A stretch of DNA of 46,264 bases, taken from contig CAUYUJ010022431.1 of NCBI GenBank assembly GCA_963575745.1, positions 77,501-123,764 of the forward strand, given 5' to 3'. Origin of the DNA: Prorocentrum cordatum (lineage: Eukaryota; Sar; Dinophyceae; Prorocentrales; Prorocentraceae). Under the pieces are notes generated by a model. That model worked only from the letters and a program-made list of their open reading frames with translations, was not told the origin of the DNA and ran no database searches. This document shows positions 10,632-20,159 of this stretch, one piece after another (within the stretch, counting starts at the first letter, position 1; each line of letters opens with the position of its first letter). The position numbers and the translations under genes were made by a program.

Positions 10632-10894
10632 CACGGCGGCGGCGGCGGCGACGGCAACGGCCCTGGCGCCGGCGGCTGGCGGCCGGCGGCGACGGGCGGG
10701 CGGGGCTCCCAGGCATCGCCGCGGGCAGCCTGGCCAGCGCGCCGCTGCCTCTCGCCGAAAGAAGGGGGCGCCCGCCGTTTGGGAGGGAGGCGGGCGCCGC
10801 TCCGGCCGCGGGCCGATGGGCTCTGCCCTCGGCGGCTCCCGTCTTGTGGGGGCAACGATATGCACTCACACGCACACACACACACACACACACA

Positions 10895-10933
<39 letters not shown>

Positions 10934-10945
10934 GCACGCACAGCC
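10430..10945. repeat. Simple-repeat cluster: AG-rich, (GAC)13, GGC, (CA)n
   Basis: 10430-10490 is a purine strand of GA steps. 10591-10629 is a perfect GAC trinucleotide run, followed by GGC repeats to about 10660. 10862-10943 is a CA dinucleotide run of about 40 units with a few interruptions. The DNA between them is GC-rich with no recognised gene. Confidence 0.93.
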
Positions 10946-11280
10946 GTTTTGGCGTCGAGGCCCTGCGCGCCGCGACAGGGCGGAGAAAGTCTGTAGCAGC
11001 GGTCGCGCGTAGGGCGAAGAAGACAGCGGAGGACGGAGACACGTGCCCTACGCGAGAAGACAGAGCGACCTTGCGCCACGGCTTACGCGGGCCGCCAGCG
11101 CGGCACACCGCGTGGAGAAGAGGAAGCTCACGCGCGGCCTTACGCGGAAAGCTTACGCACGAATGTCGGCGCACTCGACACCGTTTTCTCCCGTCGCTCA
11201 AGCGAGCCCTACCCCTTCAGGGCAGATTTCTGAGAGAAAAAAAAAAATGGGCTTCAGAGTTTGAAGGATGTCTGCAGTCA
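10946..11280. other. No recognised features
   Basis: GC-rich unique-looking DNA with a short A run at 11235-11246. Several overlapping open frames, none with a recognisable product. Confidence 0.5.
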
Positions 11281-11545
11281 GGTAAACCCCAGCGGGGGTG
11301 TCCGATACCCACGCGAGAGCACAGATTCGAATCGATATGTCGGATCGGCGATCGAAAGGAATCGGATCGTCGGAAATCGGCAGCCAGGTCTGGAATCGTC
11401 GAATCGGCAGAAACCCACAGGCTAACAAGGCCTCCCCCACTGATAAGACGGAGTCAAGATCGGAATCCGAAGTCCAATCGAATCGGAATCGGAGGCGATC
11501 GAAATCGCATCAGATCGAGTCGGAGAAGACGAAAGCAGCCCTGGA
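11281..11545 (+). repeat. GATCGGAATC-rich dispersed repeat, copy 1
   Basis: Starts GTAAACCCCAGCGGGGGTG and continues with GGATCGGCGATCGAAA, GAATCGGATCG, CGAATCGGCAGAAA and AATCGGAATCGGA, ending near GTCGGAGAAGACGAAAGCAGCCC. The same succession is found at 37085-37345 in the same orientation, so this is a dispersed repeat of about 260 bp and not only a simple ATCGGA array. Confidence 0.85.
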
Positions 11546-11643
11546 TACCTCAGCGCCGATTGGACCCGCAGGGGTACAGCTCGACAGCGGTCGCAGGCAC
11601 TTGGGACCAGCTTGGGGCCCTGTCTGCAGTGAAGGGGCCCCAG

Positions 11644-11792
11644 GACACACAAATAAATACACACAGATAAAAAGATTCCCCATATTTTCCCATATTTTCT
11701 GGGGTTTTGTCTTCCCCCCCACTTCCCATATTTTCCCATATTTTCTGAGGAATCGACGATCAATTGTGTCTGTGTGTTTCTTTCCCTCCTGA
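11644..11792 (+). mobile_element. Dispersed CCCATATTTT element, copy 2
   Basis: About 149 bp, starting GGACACACAAATAAATACAC and ending in a pyrimidine tract CTTTCCCTCCTGA followed by TGCAG. Over its whole length it is very similar to copy 3. It contains two near-identical CCCATATTTTCCCATATTTT halves around TTTTGTCTTCC. The CA-rich left end and TGTG-rich right end form a weak inverted repeat. Confidence 0.9.
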
Positions 11793-11927
11793 TGCAGACT
11801 CGGAGGCGGTACCTCGTGGACGGCCCAGCCGTGCGAGGCCAGTCGTGGCGAAGCGGCCGGAGGCGGCAAGGCGGTCTGTCTTGGACGCCCGAAATTCGGC
11901 GGTGCGCCCAGAGGGGAAGTGAGAATG

Positions 11928-12091
11928 ACTACCTACCAGACCACCCCAACCCAACCCGAAGACCCGAATTTCGGGTTGGGGGGGGTAAGGGTTCCACATG
12001 TGTTTTTTCGATATTTCCCGGACCACCCCCCACTGGAAATCGAGGGTAAATCTGAGCCTTCGGGTTGGGTTGGGGTGGTTTGGTGGGTGGT
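11928..12091. mobile_element. MITE/foldback with ~34-bp terminal inverted repeats
   Basis: Bases 11935-11961 are matched by the reverse complement of 12058-12084 over 27 positions with one mismatch (arm begins ACCAGACCACCCCAACCC). The pairing extends outward about 7 more bases with several mismatches. A small palindrome CCCGAATTTCGGG sits just inside the left arm. About 164 bp, no coding capacity. I see no clear target-site duplication, so a simple foldback repeat remains possible. Confidence 0.75.
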
Positions 12092-12490
12092 GAGAGAAGG
12101 AGAAGGCCGTCTCAGAAGGCGGCGGGACTTCTCAGGAGCCCTCCGGCCTCCTCAAAACTCGGAGCGCCCCGGAGAACTTCCGAGCCTTCTGAGAAGGCCC
12201 GCCCCTCTTGCTTTCCCCCCGGCGCGCCGCCGGGAAGTGGCTACGGAAAGAGTGTGTGACGATGCCCGACAACACATGTTGCCCCAAACCGACAGAGGCC
12301 GTTGTTGGGCAGGCGTTCTCTGTCTCAAATGGACAGCGCCCGCGGCGGCACCGACAGCGAGTCCTGATCGAAATCGGCAGGAGCTGCCGGTGGCCTCTGT
12401 CCCCATTCCTTCCGAACACGTGTTGTTCGTGACGATGTGGCGCCCTCGGTGCACGGCTGCTTCCCTCAGATCCTAGCATGGTACACCCTG
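12092..12490. other. No recognised features; short inverted motifs
   Basis: Several short TTCTGAGAAGGCC-type palindromic words at 12110-12200, which recur in similar form at 35595-35695. No gene recognised. Confidence 0.4.
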
Positions 12491-12660
12491 CGAAATGCTT
12501 TAGACATCATGGGTTAAGAAATTCATAGTCTCAGAATTTGAACGAAAACCAAGAATGTCTATTCAAATCTTGGGATTTACATTGAAGCATTAAGAATAAT
12601 CGAGACTCTGGCCGAAAACTTGGGTTTTCTTAAGCATCGCCTAGAGTGTATGTCCTTTGG
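12491..12660. repeat. AT-richer diverged tandem repeat (2 copies, ~76 bp)
   Basis: GTTAAGAAATTCATAGTCTC...GAAAACCAAG and ATTAAGAATAATCGAGACTC...GAAAACTTGG are arranged alike about 76 bases apart. The composition is clearly lower in GC than the flanks. Confidence 0.45.
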
Positions 12661-13181
12661 CATCGGGCGAGTTCGCCCCACCTCGGACCCGCGGGGCCCT
12701 CACGGACCGATCCGGGTCGTCAGGTGCCGCAGGAAGACGGGGCCTGGGGCTCCGGGACGTGAGTTCTCACGAGGCTTCAGTCATTTTGCGACGTCTGATC
12801 TCTGGGATATCGAAGACCTGGAGGACATCCAGGAGACTCAAGGAGTGCCGAGAGGCTTCGAGGAGGCTCGAGGCTCGAGAGCGAGGATCGAGGATAGCAA
12901 GAACATCGATGATACCGAGGATATCGAGGAGAGTCCGAGGGAACCAGGCTCGAGGAGCGGTAGGACGGGGTGGGGATAACGATGGTGCCCGCGAGGAAGA
13001 TGGGTATGCGAATGCTCCCCTCCCAGACATCCTCGGGCTGTGGAACCAAGAAACAAAATTGAGAAGTCCAACTCGGGAGTCCAGGAACCCGAGAGGGTGA
13101 AGTCGAGCTCTAAGAGGATAGGTCCTCCTGTGACTCTAGCTCGTCTTCTGGGGGGTCTAGGGCAAAGGTGAAGGGAAACTG
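12661..13181. other. Purine-rich GAGGATCGAGG-type DNA, no gene
   Basis: 12790-12970 is a degenerate run of GAGGATATCGAGGA and GGCTCGAG words. Frames on either strand stay open but read as low-complexity Arg/Ser/Glu. Nothing else recognised. Confidence 0.5.
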
Positions 13182-13331
13182 GGACACACAAATAAATACA
13201 CACAAATAAAAAGATTCCCCATATTTTCCTATATTTTCTGGGTTTTTGTCTTCCCCACCACTTCCCATATTTTCCCATATTTTCTGGGAAATCGACGATT
13301 AATTGTGTCTGTGTGTTTTTTCCCCTCCTGA
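13182..13331 (+). mobile_element. Dispersed CCCATATTTT element, copy 3
   Basis: About 150 bp, starting GGACACACAAATAAATACAC and ending TTTTTTCCCCTCCTGA followed by AAAG then GAGGG. Nearly identical to copy 2 (11644-11792) over the full length; flanking DNA is unrelated. This fixes the boundaries of the family. Confidence 0.9.
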
Positions 13332-13909
13332 AAAGGAGGGGTCATCAAGTCTGGGTGTCCAGGGGCTCAGGCTCTCCCCTGGCGGCAGCAGATGCAATCT
13401 GGAGAGCCGCTATGAGAAGGCCGGAAGTTGGGTCCAGGTGACGCGTCGTCCTCTGCGGAATCGGTTTGGGCATGGAGACATGGCCGCGACGCGCTGGGAC
13501 GCCCTGAGGCCCAGGAGGGGAAACTCGACCTGATATGTCGAGTCCTTTCCCCAGAGATGGCCCCCGAGGCCGCCGAGAGGCACACACGAGGCCCCCACCA
13601 AAGGCCCCCAATAGTTAACATTCCACGAGGCCCCAAGAGACCCCCAGGAAGCCTCACAAGCTCGAGAGGTTTCCATGACACCCCCAGAGGCCGTCCCAGG
13701 AGGGGCCTTTTGACGGGCGTCTTGTCTGGGACCCTGGCACGATGGCGGGATGTGCCGAAGGCCACAAGGCACTCAGACCATCAGAAAGGAAAGCGATAGA
13801 ACATCGATGCACGCTTGGGAATCCCACCATCCCTTTAGGGCGTAGGTGGTCTAGTGCGTTTTGTTTTCAATTCTCCTCTCTTCCCATTCGGTAGGGTTTA
13901 CCACTGTCC
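13332..13909. other. No recognised features
   Basis: Mixed-composition DNA with GAGGCC and CCCCAAGAGACCCCC words at 13560-13700 resembling the CCAAGA family found elsewhere in the window, but no clear array and no gene. Confidence 0.45.
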
Positions 13910-13911
13910 CC

Positions 13912-13944
<33 letters not shown>

Positions 13945-13945
13945 C
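13910..13945. repeat. (TA)n(CA)n microsatellite
   Basis: About ten TA units followed by CA units. Confidence 0.95.
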
Positions 13946-14129
13946 CTCCCTACCCAGCCGGCGGCCAACCCGGAACCATGCCAACCCAATGAGGGTTTCC
14001 CCCCCCACCATCCCGTTCAGAAAACAATACAAATCGCAGTCTGCCTCCACATTTGGAGCATGCGCGGCCGACCCGATGCGCCCCCCCCACCACCAGCACT
14101 GTCAAAAAACAAAACGAAATACACGTTGG

Positions 14130-14600
14130 GGCAAACTGTTGGGTCAGTCATGTTCGTGGGGACCGCGAACACGTTGTATTGTTTTTGACAGGGACGGCGG
14201 GGGTGTCAACATATACCCTGCTGTGCGCAAGGCGACCATCCTTGACAACAAAAAAACTTCGCGGCTAAATCTGGATCGTGTGCGGCCACCCGGCGATCAC
14301 TGTCAAGTGATTTTTGAAAGGCACGGCGGTGGTGGTGGCGCGTGGCCTGTTGTGCGCAGGCCTACCAGACACAATGACAGGCATTGGTTTTCGACAACGA
14401 TGGTGGGGGTCGGCATGTTTCCCGATGTGTGTTGTCACGTGCGCAGGCGCACCTGACGCACTGCACGCGCCCCGAAAGTGGCGCACCTGGAGCGGCTGGA
14501 GTGCGCGGCACACCTGGCGCACTCGGAGCACGTGGCGCATCTGGAACACCAAGCGTGCCTGGCACGCTCGGGCCCCAGGGGTGCCTGGCGCGCGTGGCGC
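14130..14600. repeat. Diverged ~85-130-bp tandem repeat, then ~15-bp GTGGCGCACCTGGAG minisatellite
   Basis: Three units end in TGTGCGCAAGGCGACC, TGTGCGCAGGCCTACC and CGTGCGCAGGCGCACC (near 14222, 14351, 14438), each preceded by a TTTTGACAGG- or TTTTCGACAACG-like word. From 14455 a shorter degenerate unit (GTGGCGCACCTGGAGC and variants) runs to about 14600. Confidence 0.6.
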
Positions 14601-15350
14601 ACTTCGCCCAAGCGTTGCGCAACTGGGGTCGGCTTTGGTCCCCACAGCAGCCCATCCAAAGACGACCGCTGAACATGTTCAGGCTCGGGCGTTACGTATG
14701 TGATTGAAAACTACGGGCGCAGGGTTTGACCACGAGGTAATAGGCTGGAAACTCTACTCCTAGGATGATGTAAAGACACATCGAAGCATCCCACAATTCA
14801 TCCCTCGATGGCGAGCAACACGGGAGGTAAGAGGGGAGCCATGAGATGGAGAGGGGGGTCATAGATAGACGCGGCCTTTGTCTGATGATATGACCGCAAT
14901 TGAGGCGCACAACGTCGTGCGCACCTAGGAAAGAGGACGGCGCTGCCGCGAGCCAAGACAGCATCGAAGATAGCGTTCGATACACAGTGTCTCCGTAAAC
15001 CTCGTTCAAGGTCGGGGGGGAGGGACCGAGCGCTAGATCCAGATCCCAACGCTTTTTAGAAACAAAAAATGGGATTGCATTTCAGCGCCCCTAGCAGCAC
15101 ACAGTAACAAGGCTGAGAAAAAGCAGCACAGAGCACGAGGGCCAGTCGCGACCAGCCGCAGACGATCATGGGCAGTCACGGGCAAGACCGCGCGACTGCC
15201 CACTGACAATTAGGGGGCGTCCCGCCAACGGGCCGGACGTCAAAGCGCGCAGCGCGTGACGGGACATGACCAAGCGGTCACAACCCCTCAAAAAACTAAG
15301 AGGGCGTAGTGCCGGTATCCAGGCACGCATGGTAGCTGCGGAGCTACGGA
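14601..15350. other. No recognised gene; small hairpins
   Basis: Minus-strand frames at 14692-15009 and 14798-15049 are of moderate complexity but have no recognisable motif. GGGCAGTC (15170) and GACTGCCC (15194) can pair, as can GTAGCTGCGGAGCTAC at 15330-15346. Confidence 0.45.
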
Positions 15351-15450
15351 TAAATATATATATATGTGTGTATACATATTTATATACATATATATAAAAA
15401 AAATGTGTATATATGTATATGTAAATGTAAATGTATATATGCATGTAGAG

Positions 15451-15501
<51 letters not shown>

Positions 15502-15520
15502 CATATACATATATAAATAT
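15351..15520. repeat. AT-rich TATA/CATATA microsatellite
   Basis: 170 bp of TA, CATATA, TGTA and GTATAT units in otherwise GC-rich DNA. It directly abuts a strong hairpin at its right end, as does the microsatellite at 43439-43509. Confidence 0.95.
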
Positions 15521-15523
15521 GCA

Positions 15524-15560
15524 TTAGAAACCACGCGCGCTTCGCGCGCTAGAGTTCTAG
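15524..15560. other. Microsatellite-linked hairpin, copy 1
   Basis: TTAGAAACC is followed by GCGCGC-TTC-GCGCGC (15535-15549) and then AGAGTTCTAG. The inner 6-bp GC stem with a 3-base loop is perfect; the outer TAGAA/TTCTA arms pair more weakly. The same arrangement with longer arms is found at 43510-43549, again at the right edge of an AT microsatellite. Confidence 0.85.
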
Positions 15561-16075
15561 CGCAGGCCAGGGAAGCGCCACGGCACGGCGGGGTCATCCG
15601 ACCCCCCATTTTCGGCGATGACGGGCGAGAGAGGGGAAGGGACAGGAATGACGAGTTTGGCCGAAGGCGTCAGCTGACCCTCGCTTGCCCCGGGTGACAA
15701 GGCGCATGAGACATGCGGGTGCCCCACTCCCCTGCGCCCTCCCCCGAGGGGTCCAACATCGGATGAGAGGGGGGCGGGGCTCGGGGAAGGGGGGTAGACG
15801 AGCTGCTCAACGCACCCCCATAAGTCCCCAGAGCCTCCAAAGAGCCGCAAAAAGGGCCAAGGGAGCCCAAGCCGAGCGCCACCACGGCCCGAGAGAGCAT
15901 CGGGTCGATCGTGAGATTGATACTGGGAACAGCACTGAGATCGATCGCGGGACCGATTGAGTGAGAGCAATAATCCGATCGATGGTGGGATCGACCGTGA
16001 CATTTTCTGCAAATCATATGTCTGAATGGGCCCGCCTATTTTAGAGAGAGCGTGATCCACCGCCGCTTTACTATG
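15561..16075. other. No gene; short GATCGAT-rich stretch
   Basis: 15900-15995 contains a degenerate run of GATCGATNGTGAG words like the large array at 42480-43440. The rest shows nothing recognisable. Confidence 0.5.
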
Positions 16076-16249
16076 GAAAATTGCCAACCTTTCCTCCCCC
16101 CCCCCCCCCCCTCCCCCAGGCAACCCCCCCCCCCCCTCCCCTAACCCCCCCCCTCCCCCCTCGAAAACGGGGGGGGGTCACTACCGGTTCGAACCCCTCC
16201 CCCCCCCCCCTCCGGATCCGGAAAACCGGGGGGGGCCACTACCGGTTCG

Positions 16250-16280
<31 letters not shown>

Positions 16281-17095
16281 ACGCACCGCCAGCAAACGAC
16301 TCCCGGTCCCCTACCACCGTCCGCATCACATCCCCCACTGTTGTTCCCAGCACCACTGTCCTCACCACCACTGTCCCCACTGGTTCCACCACCGTCCCTA
16401 TTGTCCCCACCAGTGCCCCCACCACTGTCGCACTGTCCCCACTGTTCCCACAACTGTTCCCACCACGGTTCCACTCTCCCCACTGTCTCCACGGACCCAA
16501 CCACTGCCTATCCCCACTGTCCCCACTGTCCCACTGACTCCTCCGCTGTCCCACTGAGCTGTCCCACTGTTCCCACCACTGTCCCCACTGTCCCCACCAC
16601 TGTCCCCACTGTACCTCTGTCCCATTGTCCCACCGCCGTCCTCGCCACCGCCTTTACCAGTGTCCCCACCACCATTGTACCCTCCACTGTCCCAGTGTTT
16701 CCACCTCATTCCCACTGTCCCCACACCACTGTCCCCACCACCACCGTTCCCACCACTGTCCACTGTCCCCCCTGTTCCCACCATTGTCCCCACCACTGTC
16801 CCCACCACTACCGTCCCCACCACTGTCCCACTGTCCCCACCACTGTCCCGCTGTCCCCTCACCACTGTCCCCACCAACACCGTCCCCACCACTGTCCGCA
16901 CCCCCACTCGGTTTTCGAGGGGGGGGGGGGAGGGGGTTCGAACCGGTAGTGACCCCCCCCCCTTTTCATGATGAGCTGGGGGGGGGGGGGGGGGTTCGAA
17001 CCAGTAGTGACCCCCCCCGGTTTTCCGGAGGGGGGGGGGGGGGGAGGGGTTCGAACCGGGAACCGGCAGTGACCCCCCCCGGTTTTCCGCCAGCA
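16076..17095. repeat. Foldback: poly-C/poly-G blocks with GGTTCGAACC, flanking a CCACTGTCCC minisatellite
   Basis: Left side: two copies of a unit reading G-run, TCACTACCGGTTCGAACC, C-run (16177-16197 and 16235-16253). Right side: three copies of the reverse complement, TTCGAACCGGTAGTGACC and variants (16935, 16993, 17048). Between them, 16310-16905 is a degenerate ~12-base CCCCACCACTGT minisatellite. Homopolymer runs up to about 25 C make exact lengths uncertain. Confidence 0.9.
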
Positions 17096-17126
17096 GCGGT
17101 AGAACACGCTCTTTCCTATTTTACGG

Positions 17127-17515
17127 ACGCCAGCCGAGGTGAGGCCACGAACCCCACAGTCTGATATCCGTCAGCACTGGCACGGGAGCGACTCGCGAGG
17201 CCACGAGCGTGCAGCAGCGAGCACCGCGCCAAGGTTAAATACCCCAGACTGCGTCTGAGATCATGGAGGGCGAAAAGGAGCGGTTTGGGGATCACCGAGA
17301 AAGTACAGTGCAACAGACGGCGTCGGAACGACGGCGACAGACAACCACGCGCAAGCACTGACAGTGCGCGCATGGGCCCGCCCATTTCACGAACGCCAGC
17401 GGAGGTGAGGCCACGAGCCCCACAATCTGATATCCTCCAGCACTGGCACGGGAGCGATTCGCGAGGCCACGAGTGTGCAGCATCGAGCACGACGCTGGGA
17501 TTAAATACCCCAAAC
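17127..17515. repeat. Two ~125-bp direct repeats 266 bp apart
   Basis: From ACGCCAGCCGAGGTGAGGCC (17127) to TTAAATACCCCAGAC (near 17249) recurs, with about 10 percent differences, from 17393 to about 17515. Both copies include CACTGGCACGGGAGCGA and CGCGAGGCCACGAG. The spacer of about 140 bp is present once. Confidence 0.92.
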
Positions 17516-17559
17516 CCCCATAACTTGGTGCTGGGCGCGCGAAGCACGGCTGATAGAAT

Positions 17560-18310
17560 ATGCCAGGCAAGCGGGCGCTATGAAGCTATATGCTGAGATC
17601 CAACACGTGGCCAACATGCGCGCAGAAGAGCGAGGCATGCGGCTGAGCGACCCTCGTTTGCAATTCACCTTGCGGATTCTTGCCCACGGGCTGTTCGGGC
17701 ACCTTACCTGTAGAAAACCGCAACGCCCAGTTTTCATGCGACATTTGCAAAGCTCAGCTAGCTCCGGGGCCGAACAGGCAAACAGAAAGGATATTCTGCC
17801 AGGGGGGGACCGTACCCACAAAAGCTACACTCGCATTTACAAAGCCTATGACCTCCAATCGCTTGAACTCAGAAGCCTGCCATATTCTCGAGCTTGCCGG
17901 CTTCTCCTTGGTGCACTGGCGACGGAAGGCGGCGGCCCAACGAGCTAGTCTGGCGGATATCCCCATCAGTTGGTTCCCGACCTTGGCCTTTTGAGCATCC
18001 GAGAATCTGAGACCACAAAATCCGCACGCGCCGTCGCTGGAGCCACTGAAAGAGGGCGGGGGGACCGCCCCCCCCCTTTTGCCCTCGACCACGACGCGCA
18101 AGGGGTACCCATCCAGACAAGCTTGCAATCGGAATGTGCGATGAGTGCTTTGATGGCTTCGAATACGTTGATCCGCGGGACGTTCTGATTGGGCGAGTCA
18201 TATATGACAACGGCGCAAAATCAGCATTCACATTGTGCCGCAGCAAACGACATGTGCTTAGAGCCCGAGAAGACCTCCACAACGAATTTCCTTTTTCGAG
18301 GCGCTCCAGG
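17560..18310 (-). pseudogene. Methyltransferase-like domain of a decayed retroelement
   Basis: Seen: after the recombinase, another frame begins FVVEVFSGSKHMS (near 18286-18248), resembling the SAM-binding motif I of C5 cytosine-methyltransferase folds. Further on, a separate frame (18128-17754) has RFSDAQKAKVGNQL, a helical segment, then KPASSRIWQASEF (near 17903-17865), matching the ENPASS-type motif of the methyltransferase-like domains found in dinoflagellate retroelement proteins. A Cys/Arg-rich tail may continue to about 17570. Frames change between the parts, so no intact enzyme is encoded. Known: methyltransferase domains are carried by some DIRS elements and some dinoflagellate retrotransposons. 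Inference: this is the C-terminal domain of the element whose recombinase lies just upstream on the same strand. Confidence 0.6.
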
Positions 18311-18399
18311 CACAGGCGCAACGATGCTCCAAGGCTGGTCGGCAACGAGGCGATGGCGGACAGGCAAAAGCCCCAGAAGGGACAGGATAGTCGAGCTTC

Positions 18400-19400
18400 C
18401 TCGCGTCGCAGGCGCGCGGCTGCTTCGTACCGACAAAGAGACGAATTGCTGGCCCACCTGCCTCGTTGCTTCACCTCGGCGAGGGGGCGGGCGTTGTCCC
18501 GTCTGTCTGCCGATGGGCCCTCCATGTCGAAGCTGGTCGGGCACGTGCATCATGGGCAGGTTGAGATCGCGCTGCGCTTGCTGGACCACCGCATTGAAGT
18601 GCTGGATGCTGAACTTGAAGAGGCGGCCTGACTCTCTGGCGAGCGCCAACCTGACAATCCCAAGCCCGAGGTAGCCGTGGCGCGGGAGATCCAACAAGAT
18701 GCTCTCGTCGGTCGCGACCGTCTTGGACGCGCCCCCACGCTCCTCTGGGCGCGGGTCCAGCGCGGGCGCCAAGGACAGCGGAGGGCAAGGCGGCACCACA
18801 TCTTCGGCATTCAGGTTCCACGCCCCGCAGGGGCGGAGGCATGCCGATAACATCACCAACGTCATCAGGGCATCGGTCGGCATGCCCTGCACGGCCATCA
18901 CGCGCGCGATCGCCGCCACCACCATCCCAGGCGCAGGGGCCCGCGCGGAAGCAGGGCTGAAACGGCGCCATGCTCTGATCGCCCGCACCGTGCGCAGCAG
19001 CGCCCGGGCCCCCTTCATCTGCTGCGGGCAGAGGGTCAAGAATGCGGCGCAAGTCACATGCGCCTCGCCACGCACGGCTCCGGCGAAGAACCTGGCCTCG
19101 ACGAGGTCCGCCACGCCCGCGTCGACCTCGGTCAGCGAGCCGGTGGACCTTCCAGCGCTCGTCAGGCGCTGGAGAAGGCGCCCAAGCGATTCGAGGTACT
19201 TCTTCCAGGTCACGGCCTTCACCGCGGACACGGCGAGGGAGTTGGGAAGTGGAAAGCCGAAGCGCATGGCCATGTCCTCCACCTCCTGCGCGGGCTCGCG
19301 CGAGAGCAGGTCCGAGCGCGTCGACTGGGACGGGGCCCTGGACGAGACACGCGCCGGGCGTGGAGGCCATCGGCGCCTCGACGCCCCCCCAGAGCCTGGA
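18400..19400 (-). pseudogene. Tyrosine recombinase of a decayed DIRS-like retroelement
   Basis: Seen: a minus-strand frame (19417-18221) has an N-terminal helical core-binding-like region (for example AVTWKKYLESLGRLL), then ACLRPCGAWNLNAEDVVP at about 18844-18791, the box I pattern (LRP..LxxxDV) with its catalytic Arg. It reaches PDQLRHGGP near 18541-18515, matching the box II Arg-His region. The expected continuation LAEVKQRGRWAS and SLCRYEAAARL, with the candidate nucleophile Tyr at about 18429, is in another frame, so there is a frameshift near 18520-18530. Known: this order of motifs defines tyrosine recombinases and occurs in DIRS-type retrotransposons. The frame breaks argue against activity. 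Confidence 0.75.
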
Positions 19401-19942
19401 ACCCTCATCCGCCGCATTCAACTCAGACGGATGCCAACGGCGCGACAGAGCAACATCTCCCGCGATACATAGTGCAGGTCGCTTACGAATACATAGGAGA
19501 GCACCGAAGAAAGCCGAACGCCCTCTTACAAGCCAAAGCGAGCGACAGCCCATCCCCCAGATGCAGACGTCGCAACGCAATATTCTGAGAGGAACGAAGT
19601 TTATGTCCTAGATCTGGTGCCTGTCCACTCCCCTCCCAAATAATGATGTGTTCCATGTTTGGCGAATTTCACGGCGTTGTCAAATTGCCATCGGTCCGGG
19701 TCAAGCCACGTTCTCGGGGCGTCCTGGAACTCTGGGTTCTCCTCTATCATTGCGACGCCCTCCTCCTCCTCGTCGACCTTTGGGGGGGCCACGGTGGCAC
19801 CGTCATCGGACGCGTCGGGGTCCTCGAGAGCCCTCCTGCGAGCCTGTGCTGCGGGGGCCTTGGCACGATATCGAGACTTCTCCTTGACCCTACCGACCTG
19901 GGAGACGTCCTGGGCCGATAAAGTCCCGGCCGAACGTTGCAA
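19395..19942 (-). pseudogene. RNase H C-terminal region of the same retroelement
   Basis: Seen: a minus-strand frame starting at 19580 carries RSLWLVRGRSAFFGALL and then RWHPSELNAADEGSRLW (about 19439-19389). The latter is the conserved end of RNase H-like domains in tyrosine-recombinase retroelements (pattern W-P-S-E-x-N-x-A-D-x-x-S-R). A stop separates it from a preceding 113-codon frame (19942-19601) with an acidic segment and the possible start of the domain (DRWQFDNAVKFAKHG). The recombinase follows directly but one frame over, so a frameshift lies near 19400. No reverse-transcriptase core is seen further upstream; it ends before the light-harvesting fragments. Other retroelement classes share RNase H folds, but the adjoining recombinase favours DIRS-like. 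Confidence 0.62.
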
Positions 19943-20159
19943 ATTTACACCATCGGGGGGGGGGGGGGGGCATCTCCGGGCGGGCGACAGATCGTCGCAG
20001 ACGTTCTCTATGAGTCATCCCCAGGCACGTAGGCGACTGACCATCCCATGAAACGGGAGGCCTGCGCCAGGCCAACCAGGCCCCGGCGGACCCAGCGACG
20101 CGCTATGCCCAGCGAGCGGATAGCGCCTCTCTCCGCCCGGCGGCGCAGGAGGCCAGGAA

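Noticed and set aside
16177-17074. tRNA genes suggested by GGTTCGAACC
   Set aside because: Only the T-loop-like word is present; no acceptor, D or anticodon arms can be formed around it.
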